Below, piece after piece: positions 8,933-17,637 of a stretch of DNA of 64,000 bases. Where the stretch lies: the NCBI RefSeq assembly GCF_040370365.1, contig NZ_BAABWQ010000002.1, positions 992,001 to 1,056,000 of the forward strand, in the 5' to 3' direction. Below the pieces are notes generated by a model. It saw nothing but the letters and a program-made list of their open reading frames with translations. It made no database searches and was not told where the DNA came from. The stretch comes from Shimia sp040370365. Its GTDB lineage: Bacteria; Pseudomonadota; Alphaproteobacteria; Rhodobacterales; Rhodobacteraceae. The translations under genes were made by a program, and so were the position numbers. How positions within the stretch are numbered: position 1 is the stretch's first letter; each line of letters begins with the position of its first letter.

Positions 8933-8962
8933 TTGACCTCTGATTTCGAGAGGCCTTGTAAA
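8933..8962 (+). promoter_or_regulatory. predicted sigma-70 type promoter of the GST-cupin-oxidase-tetR operon
   Basis: A TTGACC box (8933-8938) and a TGTAAA box (8957-8962) are separated by 18 bp, directly before the operator palindrome. The -10 matches only four of six consensus positions. The position, about 60-90 bp before the GST start, supports it. Confidence 0.5.
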
Positions 8963-8963
8963 G

Positions 8964-8989
8964 CAATCTACCTAATAGTAGGTAGATTG
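8964..8989. promoter_or_regulatory. palindromic operator, probable TetR-family binding site
   Basis: A perfect inverted repeat of two 11-bp arms (CAATCTACCTA / TAGGTAGATTG) around a 4-bp spacer, immediately after the predicted -10 box. A repressor bound here would cover the transcription start. Size and symmetry fit TetR-family dimers. The last gene of the operon encodes a TetR regulator, so negative autoregulation of the operon is the simplest model. Confidence 0.72.
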
Positions 8990-9019
8990 CATCTTACCAG
9001 CTCAACAAGGAGAATCAGC

Positions 9020-9640
9020 ATGAAGGTCTATGACGTCGAAGGTTTCCCAAATCCTGCACGTGTGCGGATTGCACTGGCGGAGAAGGGAGCGACCGATAAG
9101 GTCGAGTTCATCCCCGTCGATGTCATGGCAGGTGAACATCGAACCGATGCGTTCAAAGCGAAAAACCCGGATGCTGTTGTGCCCTGCCTTGAGTTAGATG
9201 ACGGCAGCCACATCTCACAATGCACTGCGATCACCGAGTATATCGATGGCACGTTTGATGGCCCTCTTCTGACCGGCAGGACCCCGCAAGAGCGCGCACG
9301 AATCTCGATGATGAATTTGCGTGCTGAATCGGGTCTTTTGAACGCGGTTGGAGACTATTTTCATCACGCAACCCCCGGCCTCGGCCCTGACTTGGAAACC
9401 GACCAGTGCGCAGAGTGGGGCAACAAACGAAAGGACGTTGCGACACGCACCATGGCCTATTTGGACAGCGTTCTTGACGAAAACGACTTTCTTGCAGGCG
9501 ACACGTTCTCGATGGCCGACATCACGGCTTTTGCGGGACTTGCTTTTGCGGACTTTGCGCAAATCGATATCCCGGCCAATCTTACAAATCTATCTGCTTG
9601 GCGTGCGAAGGTGTCCGCGCGGCCCTCGGTCTCTGGTTAA
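9020..9640 (+). CDS. glutathione S-transferase family protein
   Basis: The 206-residue protein has an N-terminal thioredoxin-like GST domain (MKVYDVEGFPNPARVRIAL) with the glutathione-contacting segment VVPCLELDDG..ISQCTAITEYID. An alpha-helical C-terminal domain contains the N-capping-like DFLAGDTFSMADITAFAG. It may conjugate or reduce an electrophile with glutathione. The ATG at 9020 follows AAGGAG with good spacing; an upstream TTG in frame lies inside the promoter and is rejected. It is the first gene of the operator-controlled operon. Confidence 0.9.
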   Translation: MKVYDVEGFPNPARVRIALAEKGATDKVEFIPVDVMAGEHRTDAFKAKNPDAVVPCLELDDGSHISQCTAITEYIDGTFDGPLLTGRTPQERARISMMNLRAESGLLNAVGDYFHHATPGLGPDLETDQCAEWGNKRKDVATRTMAYLDSVLDENDFLAGDTFSMADITAFAGLAFADFAQIDIPANLTNLSAWRAKVSARPSVSG

Positions 9641-9699
9641 CCTCACCTTTGAAACCAAAAACGGGGAAGCAAAATGATGACGCTCAAAAGGATATCGCA

Positions 9700-10368
9700 A
9701 TGGAACTGAATGCTGATTTTGACGCGCGGGTGTTGGTACATTCCGACGCAATCGACTGGATCACCTCACCGATGCCCGGCGTAGACCGGCGCATGCTCGA
9801 CCGCATCGGCAACGAGGTGGCCCGTGCGACGACCATTGTGCGATACGCACCTGACAGCCATTTTTCGGCACACACCCATACGGGCGGAGAAGAATTCATC
9901 GTGCTCGACGGTGTGTTTCAAGACGAACATGGCGACTTCCCCGAAGGTACCTATGTGCGCAACCCTCCAACCACCAGCCACACGCCCGGTTCAGAACTGG
10001 GGTGCACGATCTTCGTGAAACTATGGCAGTTCGACATGGGTGACCGTACCCAATTCCGCAAACAGATGGCAGACGAACTGGGCGCGCCGGTTGACGGCGT
10101 TGCCAAAGCTGTGCTGCACAAGGACGACCGCGAAGAGGTGTCTTATTACCATCTAGATCCCGGTGCCGAACTCACGGTCAAAGAACCCGGAGGGATTGAG
10201 GTGTTGATGATTGCAGGCTCTATGTCTGAAGGTGGTGATGAGCTGCGCAAAGGCTCATGGTTGCGACTGCCGGAGGGCACACCGCTCAACGCGGTGTCCG
10301 GGGCGCAAGGTGCAAAGGTCTGGATGAAAACCGGACATCTACCCTTTGCCAAAGCGCCTGCGGCCTAG
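9700..10368 (+). CDS. ChrR-type cupin domain protein
   Basis: The 222-residue protein appears to hold two cupin modules. The first has a metal-binding pattern (HFSAHTHTGGEEFIVLDG, then TSHTPGSE). The second is more degenerate (YYHLDPGAELTV ... GSWLRLPEGT). It resembles the C-terminal cupin of the anti-sigma factor ChrR but lacks the N-terminal zinc-binding anti-sigma domain, so an enzymatic or sensor role is more likely. ATG 9700 is preceded by AAAGGAT. It lies 59 bp after the GST gene in the same operon. Confidence 0.82.
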   Translation: MELNADFDARVLVHSDAIDWITSPMPGVDRRMLDRIGNEVARATTIVRYAPDSHFSAHTHTGGEEFIVLDGVFQDEHGDFPEGTYVRNPPTTSHTPGSELGCTIFVKLWQFDMGDRTQFRKQMADELGAPVDGVAKAVLHKDDREEVSYYHLDPGAELTVKEPGGIEVLMIAGSMSEGGDELRKGSWLRLPEGTPLNAVSGAQGAKVWMKTGHLPFAKAPAA

Positions 10369-10582
10369 GTCGTGACATCGTCACACAAACCTCTGGCCGT
10401 TGTGGCGCATGTCAGTCTGAGCGGTAGCATCGACACAGCAAGGTCACGCGAATTTCAAAGCATTGGTCCGTAAACATGATGACATCCGCGGACATTGCCG
10501 CAACGCATTGGCAGATCACACAGCAGCCGAAATCAATCGGGTCGCATGAGATGGAATTGCGCCCCGCAAGCGAAAGGTTTTG

Positions 10583-11683
10583 ATGTTGCAGGACGATCTA
10601 ACAACCGATGTGGCAATCATCGGTGGCGGACTTGCGGGTCTGACGCTTGCGCGGCATCTTTTGCATGCGGGTGTCGACTTTCAGCTGCTGGAGGCACGGG
10701 ACCGCTTCGGCGGGCGCATCAAGACCGGGCATGTCGGCGCGGGGTACTATGATCTTGGCCCCGCATGGTTCTGGCCCGGTCAGCCCCGGATGGCGGCACT
10801 GACGCTTGATTTGGGCCTATCGATTTTTGAGCAATATTCCGAGGGTGCGTTGTGCGTTGAAGATGAGCACGGCCGTGTCGCACGTGGAGGTGGTTTTGCT
10901 TCCATGCAAGGTTCGCTGCGTGTCGCGGGAGGTCTTGGCGGTTTGATTGCGTCGCTTGCCGATACGCTGCCCCGCGAGAGGCTGCATTTGCAGACCGCCG
11001 CAACGCGCATCACAAAAAATACTGTTGTCGTGCACACCCTCGAAGGTCTGAGGACGATCAAAGCACAGCGGATTGCCATCGCGCTGCCTCCACGGCTTGC
11101 GCAAGACACCATTGAGTTTGAGCCGACGCTGGACGCCCAGACCCGCCAGATCATGCAGAATGTGCCAACCTGGATGGCAGGTCAGGCAAAAATTGTCGCT
11201 GTCTATGATAATCCGTTTTGGCGTGCGGCGGGCTTGTCCGGTGATGTGATGAGCCGACGTGGCCCGATGGTCGAAATCCACGATGCGTCGCCAGCTGAGG
11301 GTGAACCGTTTGCGCTTTTTGGGTTTGTTGGTGTGCCCGCCGAAACGCGCCAGGATCAGGCGATGTTGAAAAGGGCATCGGTTGAACAGCTTGTGAATCT
11401 CTTTGGGCCAAATGCCGGCAATCCCCGCGCAGTGTTTCTGAAAGACTGGGCCTTTGATGCACACACTGCTACCAAAATTGACCATATCCCGGTCTACGCG
11501 CATCCCAGCTATGGGATGCCTCCCGCGCTTAAGGCGCTTGAAAACCATGGCATCTTCTTTGCCGGTACGGAGGTTGCCCCAAGCTTTGGCGGATATCTTG
11601 AAGGTGCGTTGGAAGCCGCTGGCATTGTCGCGCGTGGCCTAACCGGACAGAATGTACTAACGGTTGGAGCGACCTATTCGTAG
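10583..11683 (+). CDS. FAD-dependent amine oxidase / NAD(P)-binding oxidoreductase
   Basis: The protein of about 366 residues begins with a dinucleotide-binding fold, VAIIGGGLAGLTLARHL. It continues with an Arg-rich flavin segment, LEARDRFGGRI, and ends with the monoamine-oxidase-type FAD motif FFAGTEVAPSFGGYLEGALEAAG. It should oxidise an amine or related substrate with FAD; the substrate is unknown. The ATG at 10583 follows an AAAGG site, with a TTG one codon earlier. A 214-bp gap separates it from the cupin gene, so an extra internal promoter is possible. Confidence 0.87.
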   Translation: MLQDDLTTDVAIIGGGLAGLTLARHLLHAGVDFQLLEARDRFGGRIKTGHVGAGYYDLGPAWFWPGQPRMAALTLDLGLSIFEQYSEGALCVEDEHGRVARGGGFASMQGSLRVAGGLGGLIASLADTLPRERLHLQTAATRITKNTVVVHTLEGLRTIKAQRIAIALPPRLAQDTIEFEPTLDAQTRQIMQNVPTWMAGQAKIVAVYDNPFWRAAGLSGDVMSRRGPMVEIHDASPAEGEPFALFGFVGVPAETRQDQAMLKRASVEQLVNLFGPNAGNPRAVFLKDWAFDAHTATKIDHIPVYAHPSYGMPPALKALENHGIFFAGTEVAPSFGGYLEGALEAAGIVARGLTGQNVLTVGATYS

Positions 11684-11698
11684 TGAGACAAGAATGTG

Positions 11699-12259
11699 AT
11701 GGACCGGAAAACACAGCTTTTAGACAGCGCCGAAGATCTGGTGCGGCGACGCGGGTTTGACGGCATGAGCTTTGCCGACATGGCGCTGGCCAATGATATC
11801 AAGACCGCTTCGATCCACTATCACTTTCCTGGCAAAGCCGCCTTGGGTGTCGCGTTGATGAAGCGGTATGCAAAGACGCTTGGCGACGAATTGAACAAGA
11901 TGGATGCAAACGGATTGACCGCCCGTGCGAAGCTGGAGGCTGTGGTGGCACGATATCGCGCTGCCCTGAATGGCGGAGAGTCAATGTGCCTTTGCGTGGC
12001 AATGTCGGTCAGCCGCGACAACCTTGCAGAGCCCATCATAGTCGAGATGCGCGCATTTCGTGGCATGATGCTGGATTGGCTGGAAGGACTTTATAAGCAG
12101 GCGTGCGATGACAAAACTCTTGCGACAACCGCAGCGCCTTCCGCACAAGCCGCCGCCACCCTAGCAATGCTGGAAGGGGCACAAATGATCGCGCATACCG
12201 AAAACGATGCGAGCCGGTTTGACGCGGCGACGTCCATGTTGCTGTCTGCGCCCCAATGA
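11699..12259 (+). CDS. TetR/AcrR-family transcriptional regulator
   Basis: The 186-residue protein has an N-terminal TetR helix-turn-helix (FDGMSFADMALANDIKTAS, then IHYHFPGKAALGVALMKRY). Its C-terminal ligand domain carries several Cys residues (SMCLCVAMS). It is the last gene of the GST-cupin-oxidase operon, 15 bp after the oxidase stop. It is the obvious candidate to bind the palindrome at 8964-8989. The start may be GTG 11696 or ATG 11699. Confidence 0.92.
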   Translation: MDRKTQLLDSAEDLVRRRGFDGMSFADMALANDIKTASIHYHFPGKAALGVALMKRYAKTLGDELNKMDANGLTARAKLEAVVARYRAALNGGESMCLCVAMSVSRDNLAEPIIVEMRAFRGMMLDWLEGLYKQACDDKTLATTAAPSAQAAATLAMLEGAQMIAHTENDASRFDAATSMLLSAPQ

Positions 12260-12342
12260 CCGGCCCACTGCCGGTATTAGGGCCTCTCAGCAAGATCGCC
12301 AGAGAGCCCGCCGCAGCATTTTGACCTTTAAAAAGCCGCAGC

Positions 12343-12624
12343 TTAGGTGAGCAGTTGGCCCAATTTCATCGCGGTGCCCATGTCGCCGGACACTTTTAGT
12401 TTGCCCAACATCAGCGCCGTGGTGGGTTTGAGATCACCAGCCAGCAGTTTCACAAGATTGTCCTCGGAAATTGATACAGTACAGTCTGTGTCCCGGTCGT
12501 CTTGTGATGCGGTGCCATCTGCGAGCACAACCACACCAGCGTCCCCACAATCAAATTTCAATGTACCGTCAAACGTACGGTCTTTGAGGTTTTCGGCCAT
12601 TTGGGCTGTAATATCTGCCAGCAT
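12343..12624 (-). CDS. SCP2 sterol-binding domain protein
   Basis: This is a stand-alone SCP-2 domain of 93 residues, with the DGTLKFDCGDAGVVVLADG strand region and the conserved C-terminal LMLGKLKVSGDMGTAMKLG. Such proteins bind lipids or acyl-CoA in the cytoplasm. It is monocistronic between tetR and mscS. Nothing nearby identifies the ligand. Confidence 0.88.
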   Translation of the reverse strand: MLADITAQMAENLKDRTFDGTLKFDCGDAGVVVLADGTASQDDRDTDCTVSISEDNLVKLLAGDLKPTTALMLGKLKVSGDMGTAMKLGQLLT

Positions 12625-12771
12625 GAGGGTGTTGTCCTATAAACAGTTGATACCAAAGATGGATCGCAGAGTCTGCGTTGACGCAAGGGTTACGTGGCGA
12701 CCCTTACCGGAACGTTAATTTCCGCTCAGGTGACGTTGTTTGTCGCTGAGAGTTTGGAAGTGACGGCTTTC

Positions 12772-14406
12772 TTAGGCGTCCTTGGAGGTTTGATGCGCCA
12801 GAGGTTCGTCCCATTCACTGTCAGAAATTTTCAGCTCTGGCGTGTCTGCTTCGTAATTGGGCGTCATGATCTGCACACCGTTTTCGTTGAACACATCGGT
12901 GATGTTCTTGTGCAATTCGCTGAGCAACAGAGGCAAATACGATCCACGCGTCGTGAACGCATTGATCTGATAATTGGTCGCAAAATCCAAGAGACCTGTG
13001 ACAAGCACAAATGGCGCAGGCGTATTTTTGAGACCTTTGGTGCGCCGCGCGGCCTCCACCAACATGGCCTCTACCTTCTTGCGCGGCTCCTCATAACCGA
13101 TGCCCACGGTGGTGTGTAAAAGCAGACCTTTTCCGTCGATCTTGCTGGAATAGTTGATCACTTCAGAATTCAAAAGCGTCGCATTGGGGATCGAGATCAA
13201 CTCATTTTTGACCGACTTAAGGTATGTTTCCATCAGCCGAATTTGCATCACGTCTCCATAGTAGTCGCCAACGCGGATGCGATCTCCGATGTTCATTGAG
13301 CGTTTGTAGAGCACAAACAGACCGGCAAGCACGTTGGAAATCACCGAATTTGATCCCAAAGACACCATGACACCAACCAGGATGGTCAGCCCCTGAAACG
13401 CAGCGGAATCTGAACCCGGAATGTAGGGGAAACAGATCACCGCAGCGGTCAAAATCAACCCGCCCCGGATCAGATTATAAGTAGGCCAAATCCAGTGTTT
13501 TTCAAAGGATTTGAGTTCCACCACCCCCTGATCGACGCTTTCGAAAAACAAATAGACACCTTTGATCATCCAGCGAGTCACAGCGGCAATGATGGCAATG
13601 GTGATGAAGTTGGGCAAATAGCCCACAAACCCATGCAGCAGCCCCAAGATTGGATCGGTCACATAGCGGATCAACAATTCTGCGACCGGCCGGGTGTTGG
13701 GAAAGGAGTGCAAAACAAACGACAGGTAATAGTAAAACCCCGTGAACAGAGTCACATCAACCAACAGCCGTATTAAGAACTTGGCAATGTTTGACACCGC
13801 CTGACTTTGGACAATGTCGCCTGTGGCCTGCTGAAGCCCCCGCGTTTGATGCTCCACGATTCCGGCGATGAAACGCGGCACACGTTTTCTGAGCCAGAAC
13901 AAGACGATGCAATAGATTCCAAACACACCGCTCCACATCAGTGCGGTGATTGTGCTGTGAGAGAAAGCCTCGTCTGTGCGGTTGGCGCGATAGGAAACAA
14001 TGGCCTCTTTGATAGAGTCGGCGTGCAACGCCGCAAGCACATCAACGTCCATTTGCTCGTAGTCTGCATCGGCCTGCGTGGTGACGGACACCATTGTGTT
14101 GTCAGCAAAAATCGATAGCCCCAATTCGCTCCGTTCAACGCGCATTTCCACACTGACAGCTTCGCTGCTACTGGCCACCTCTGTGATGCGTTTGGTGACA
14201 AGCGCGGCACGTTCTTCTGCGGGCAAAGCGGTGGAACCACGCACAGCAAACAGCGGCTCGCCATCAACCTCAACGGTTTGAATAAACGTCGCATCATCCA
14301 TAGTTGGAGGACCGTCTGCTGGGGCAGGTTCCTCTTGAGAGAGTGCGGCGAAGGCGCTCAGCAACACGAATGCTGTGGCCACCAGAACCTTGGTGATCGT
14401 CCCCAT
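12772..14406 (-). CDS. MscS-family mechanosensitive ion channel with exported N-terminal domain
   Basis: The 544-residue protein has an N-terminal signal peptide (VLVATAFVLLSAFAALS), a periplasmic region of about 140 residues, and several membrane helices. The MscS pore and beta domain follow (VMVSLGSNSVISNVLAGLFVLYKRSMNIGDRIRVGDYYGDV). It should gate ions and small solutes under membrane tension. The start at 14406 has GGGGAGGG upstream; longer in-frame starts would put about 43 polar residues before the signal peptide and are rejected. Confidence 0.9.
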   Translation of the reverse strand: MGTITKVLVATAFVLLSAFAALSQEEPAPADGPPTMDDATFIQTVEVDGEPLFAVRGSTALPAEERAALVTKRITEVASSSEAVSVEMRVERSELGLSIFADNTMVSVTTQADADYEQMDVDVLAALHADSIKEAIVSYRANRTDEAFSHSTITALMWSGVFGIYCIVLFWLRKRVPRFIAGIVEHQTRGLQQATGDIVQSQAVSNIAKFLIRLLVDVTLFTGFYYYLSFVLHSFPNTRPVAELLIRYVTDPILGLLHGFVGYLPNFITIAIIAAVTRWMIKGVYLFFESVDQGVVELKSFEKHWIWPTYNLIRGGLILTAAVICFPYIPGSDSAAFQGLTILVGVMVSLGSNSVISNVLAGLFVLYKRSMNIGDRIRVGDYYGDVMQIRLMETYLKSVKNELISIPNATLLNSEVINYSSKIDGKGLLLHTTVGIGYEEPRKKVEAMLVEAARRTKGLKNTPAPFVLVTGLLDFATNYQINAFTTRGSYLPLLLSELHKNITDVFNENGVQIMTPNYEADTPELKISDSEWDEPLAHQTSKDA

Positions 14407-14532
14407 TCCGACAGCCCTCCCCGGCATTTTTGGAAGTCGAGTGCTTTGTAGTGTTTTCAAAAACCTAGACGGGGAGAGTGCGCTTCTCAAAGCCTTTTCT
14501 CGTAAAGCGGGCCAATGTCCAAACAGCAGGCA

Positions 14533-14567
14533 CAAAAAAGGCCCCGCTCAAGTCTGAAGCGAGGCCT
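14533..14567 (-). terminator. rho-independent terminator of argG
   Basis: A 10-bp stem with one G-U pair (AGGCCTCGCT with AGCGGGGCCT on the minus strand), a 9-nt loop and six T at its 3' side. It lies 23 bp downstream of the argG stop. Confidence 0.85.
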
Positions 14568-14589
14568 ATAAAATGTGATGTCTGCTTGC

Positions 14590-15816
14590 TTACCCGCCGG
14601 TGCGCTTGTTGCGCATCGCGATCAATTTCAGACGCAGCGCTTGCAACTGGATGAAGCCCGCCGCGTCTTTCTGATCATAGGCACCTGCATCATCTTCAAA
14701 GGTCACATGTTCCTCTGAATAAAGCGAGTGATCTGACCAGCGACCCACGGTTTGCGCGGAGCCTTTGTAGAGCTTCAACCGCACGGTTCCGGTCACGTGC
14801 TCTTGGCTTGCGTCAATCGCGGCCTGCAGCATTTCACGCTCTGGCGAGTACCAGAAACCGTTGTAGATCAGCTCTGCATACTTCGGCATCAGCTCATCTT
14901 TCAGGTGCATCGCGCCGCGATCCATGGTGATCGACTCGATTCCACGGTGCGCCTCAAGCAGCAACGTGCCGCCCGGCGTTTCATAGATGCCGCGGGATTT
15001 CATGCCCACAAAGCGGCCCTCAACAAGGTCCAAACGTCCAACGCCGTGTTTGCCGCCATATTCATTCAGCTTGGTCAGGATTGTGGCTGGGCTCATCTCC
15101 TCGCCATTGATGCTGACCGCGTCGCCCTTCTCAAAACCGATCTCGATGAATTCCGGCTCGTTTGGCGCGTCCTCAGGGTGCACGGTGCGCTGGTACACGT
15201 AATCTGGCGCGGCCACGGCTGGATCTTCGAGCACTTTGCCCTCAGAAGACGTGTGCAACAGGTTCGCATCCACGGAGAATGGTGCCTCGCCACGTTTGTC
15301 TTTGGCCACAGGGATTTGATGCTGTTCTGCGAATTCCAACAGCTTGGTGCGCGAAGACAGGTCCCACTCACGCCAAGGTGCTATCACCTTGATGTCCGGG
15401 TTGAGCGCATAGGCTGCCAGCTCAAAGCGCACCTGATCGTTGCCTTTGCCGGTTGCGCCATGCGCCACCGCATCCGCACCAGTCGCTTCAGCGATCTCAA
15501 CCAACCGTTTGGAGATCAGCGGGCGCGCAATAGATGTGCCCAGCAGATACAGGCCCTCATAGACCGCATTGGCGCGGAACATTGGGAAAACAAAGTCGCG
15601 CACAAACTCTTCTCGCACATCTTCGATGTAGATGTTTTCGGGTGCAATACCCAAGAGTTCCGCCTTCTGACGCGCAGGTTCAAGCTCTTCGCCCTGACCC
15701 AGATCCGCGGTAAAGGTCACCACCTCACAGCCATATTCGGTTTGCAGCCACTTCAGGATGATCGAGGTATCCAGGCCACCGGAATAGGCCAGCACAACTT
15801 TCTTCGGAGCCGACAT
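14590..15816 (-). CDS. argG: argininosuccinate synthase
   Basis: The 408-residue enzyme joins citrulline and aspartate with ATP in arginine synthesis. It starts with the ATP-pyrophosphatase P-loop VVLAYSGGLDTSIIL and contains GATGKGNDQVRFE, both hallmarks of ArgG. Length is typical. It is monocistronic with its own terminator. A 6-bp inverted repeat (TATCGC/GCGATA, 15837-15852) lies just upstream in the promoter region. Confidence 0.98.
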   Translation of the reverse strand: MSAPKKVVLAYSGGLDTSIILKWLQTEYGCEVVTFTADLGQGEELEPARQKAELLGIAPENIYIEDVREEFVRDFVFPMFRANAVYEGLYLLGTSIARPLISKRLVEIAEATGADAVAHGATGKGNDQVRFELAAYALNPDIKVIAPWREWDLSSRTKLLEFAEQHQIPVAKDKRGEAPFSVDANLLHTSSEGKVLEDPAVAAPDYVYQRTVHPEDAPNEPEFIEIGFEKGDAVSINGEEMSPATILTKLNEYGGKHGVGRLDLVEGRFVGMKSRGIYETPGGTLLLEAHRGIESITMDRGAMHLKDELMPKYAELIYNGFWYSPEREMLQAAIDASQEHVTGTVRLKLYKGSAQTVGRWSDHSLYSEEHVTFEDDAGAYDQKDAAGFIQLQALRLKLIAMRNKRTGG

Positions 15817-15965
15817 GTAACTTCCCTTCGTCCATATATCGCACGCGCGATAACGGGTTTTGGCCCTGTGGGCAAGGAGACCGGGTTGTCAGACTTGCAT
15901 TTGTCGAGAAATCTGGATCAGATAAGCGCGAAAACTTTGATTTCAGCTAAACTTTGGGATGTTTT

Positions 15966-16703
15966 ATGCAGGGCTTCACTCTTCTACGGCAATCTTTACG
16001 ATTGATATTTGGCAATTTACATCAATCTCTGCGGCTGTCTTCGCCTTTGCTCGCGGTGCTCATAGTGGCGCTGATTTTGTATGGACCCGACTACTTCCTT
16101 ATGGACTTTGATCCCGGAAATCCAAATTCGCCTCCGGCGTCTTCATTGATTTTCCAACTGCTGACCATGATTGCCACGTTGTGGGTTGCAGTTGCGTGGC
16201 ATCGGTTTGTCTTGCTCGAAGAGTATCCCAATGGTGTGGTGCCGACATTCTATGGCGGGCGCATACTGGCGTACTTTGGCTATGGCGTGTTGCTTGGTCT
16301 TGTGGTCGGCCTCGCAACTGTTTTCGTAGCGATCCTTGTTGGCGGTGCACTCTTTTGGGCGCCTATTTTGGCCATCGCAGCCGTCGTAGTCGTTGCTATT
16401 GCAGGCAGTTGGGCATTTTATCGTCTGTCTCCCATTTTACCTGCCTGTGCCATCGGCAACAAAATAGGAATGAAAGAGGCATGGGCCGCCACCAAACCGC
16501 TGTCTGGATCGATCTTGGGCGCGATGGTGGTATTTGTTGGGACCATTTTTGCATTGGCTCTCTTGGGGGCCTTCATTGGTGGCCTTATCCCCATGCTCGG
16601 CGGTGTTTTAATTTTGGCGATCAATTGGCTCTATATCTTGTTGGGTATCAGCTTTTTGACCACCCTTTACGGCGTTGCCGTCGAGGACCGCCCGATCGAC
16701 TGA
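15966..16703 (+). CDS. polytopic membrane protein, paralogue A of a tandem pair
   Basis: The 245-residue protein has about six hydrophobic segments and no catalytic motif I recognise. A conserved WHRFVLLEE segment follows the second helix. The downstream protein (16866-17599) shares MQG at the start, WHRFVLLEE, an LPAxAIGxxxGxxEA-x-ATK block and a C-terminus in LTTLYG, so the two arose by tandem duplication. The ATG at 15966 is chosen because MQG aligns with the paralogue; a TTG four codons earlier is less likely. The function is unknown. Confidence 0.8.
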   Translation: MQGFTLLRQSLRLIFGNLHQSLRLSSPLLAVLIVALILYGPDYFLMDFDPGNPNSPPASSLIFQLLTMIATLWVAVAWHRFVLLEEYPNGVVPTFYGGRILAYFGYGVLLGLVVGLATVFVAILVGGALFWAPILAIAAVVVVAIAGSWAFYRLSPILPACAIGNKIGMKEAWAATKPLSGSILGAMVVFVGTIFALALLGAFIGGLIPMLGGVLILAINWLYILLGISFLTTLYGVAVEDRPID

Positions 16704-16865
16704 CCCTTGCCAAAGCCGCCATGGGGTGCGCCGTGAGAACCTAGGCGACAAAACCTAGGCGGCTTTGGTACAGACGTTGAAAGCGTGAACGCAGGCACCG
16801 GGTTGTGGGCTTGTTGAGCACGTCGCAACAAATAAACCAAAAATACGAGCTACAAGAGGTACTAA

Positions 16866-17599
16866 ATGCAGGGTTGGAAACTGTTCAAACATGCGCTGAA
16901 CATGGTTGTTGGGAATTGGCGCGAGGTGCTTAAAGTTTTTTTTTGGTTCCAGTGATTTTCGGGGCGGCGGCAATCGTCGCTCTTGGGGGCGTATCGTCAT
17001 CTATTTTTGGCAGCTCCGTCGCTCAGCTTTTCACTCTCCTGAGCGCTGCCATATTGCTCGTCCTTGTTTTTCTTTGGACGGTGGTCTCCTGGCATCGGTT
17101 CGTTTTGCTAGAGGAAACCCCAACAAGCTGGGTTCCTCCACTTCGTAGAGAGCTGATGCTTTCATACTTCAGTCGTAGCCTTATACTTATTGTTTTGTGC
17201 CTCGCTGTCGCCGCCCCCTTTTATTTCAGCATCGGAACTCTGGCGTTGTCGCACTCGTTGGAGGCGTTCTCCATTTTTAAGATAGTCATGACGTTTGGTG
17301 TGTCTGTACTTATGTATCGCTTGGTTGTCGTTCTTCCTGCCGCTGCCATAGGCGAACGGTTGGGAATAATGGAAGCTTTCTCCGCAACCAAAGGAGCGAC
17401 GAGCGCAATCGCAATTCTATTATTAGTTCTATTTTCAGTTGGGTTTGCTGTCGATCAGGTTGTCGCCGTTGCATCCCGAGTTTCGATGGCAATTGGAAGT
17501 TTGGTTTCCCTCCTTTGTTCAAGTGTTCTGTTTGTACTGAACATCAGCGCCCTAACCACCCTATATGGCCACTTCATTGAAGGCCGCTCCGTCGACTGA
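16866..17599 (+). CDS. polytopic membrane protein, paralogue B, frameshifted at a T9 run
   Basis: From ATG 16866 (AGAGG site 6 nt upstream) the frame encodes MQGWKLFKHALNMVV and continues to a run of nine T at 16936-16944, then stops at 16953-16955. One extra T would join it to the open frame that runs to 17599, giving ...LKVFFLVPVIFG, which aligns with paralogue A from its first residue. The downstream part keeps WHRFVLLEE and the C-terminal LTTLYG, with no other stop. It is either a recent frameshift, a base-calling error in a homopolymer, or a slippage site. Translation from TTG 16943 alone would lose the N-terminal segment. Confidence 0.7.
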
Positions 17600-17637
17600 C
17601 CCTTGCCAAAACCTCTGGCTTCGGCCACTCAGGGCAC

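Noticed and set aside
10371..10384. GTGACATCGTCAC short palindrome after the cupin gene
   Set aside because: 5-bp arms; no sign of a promoter or T-tract, so not called as an operator or terminator.
14752..16005. 417-codon open frame opposite argG
   Set aside because: Lies across argG and its promoter; composition is that of an antisense shadow.
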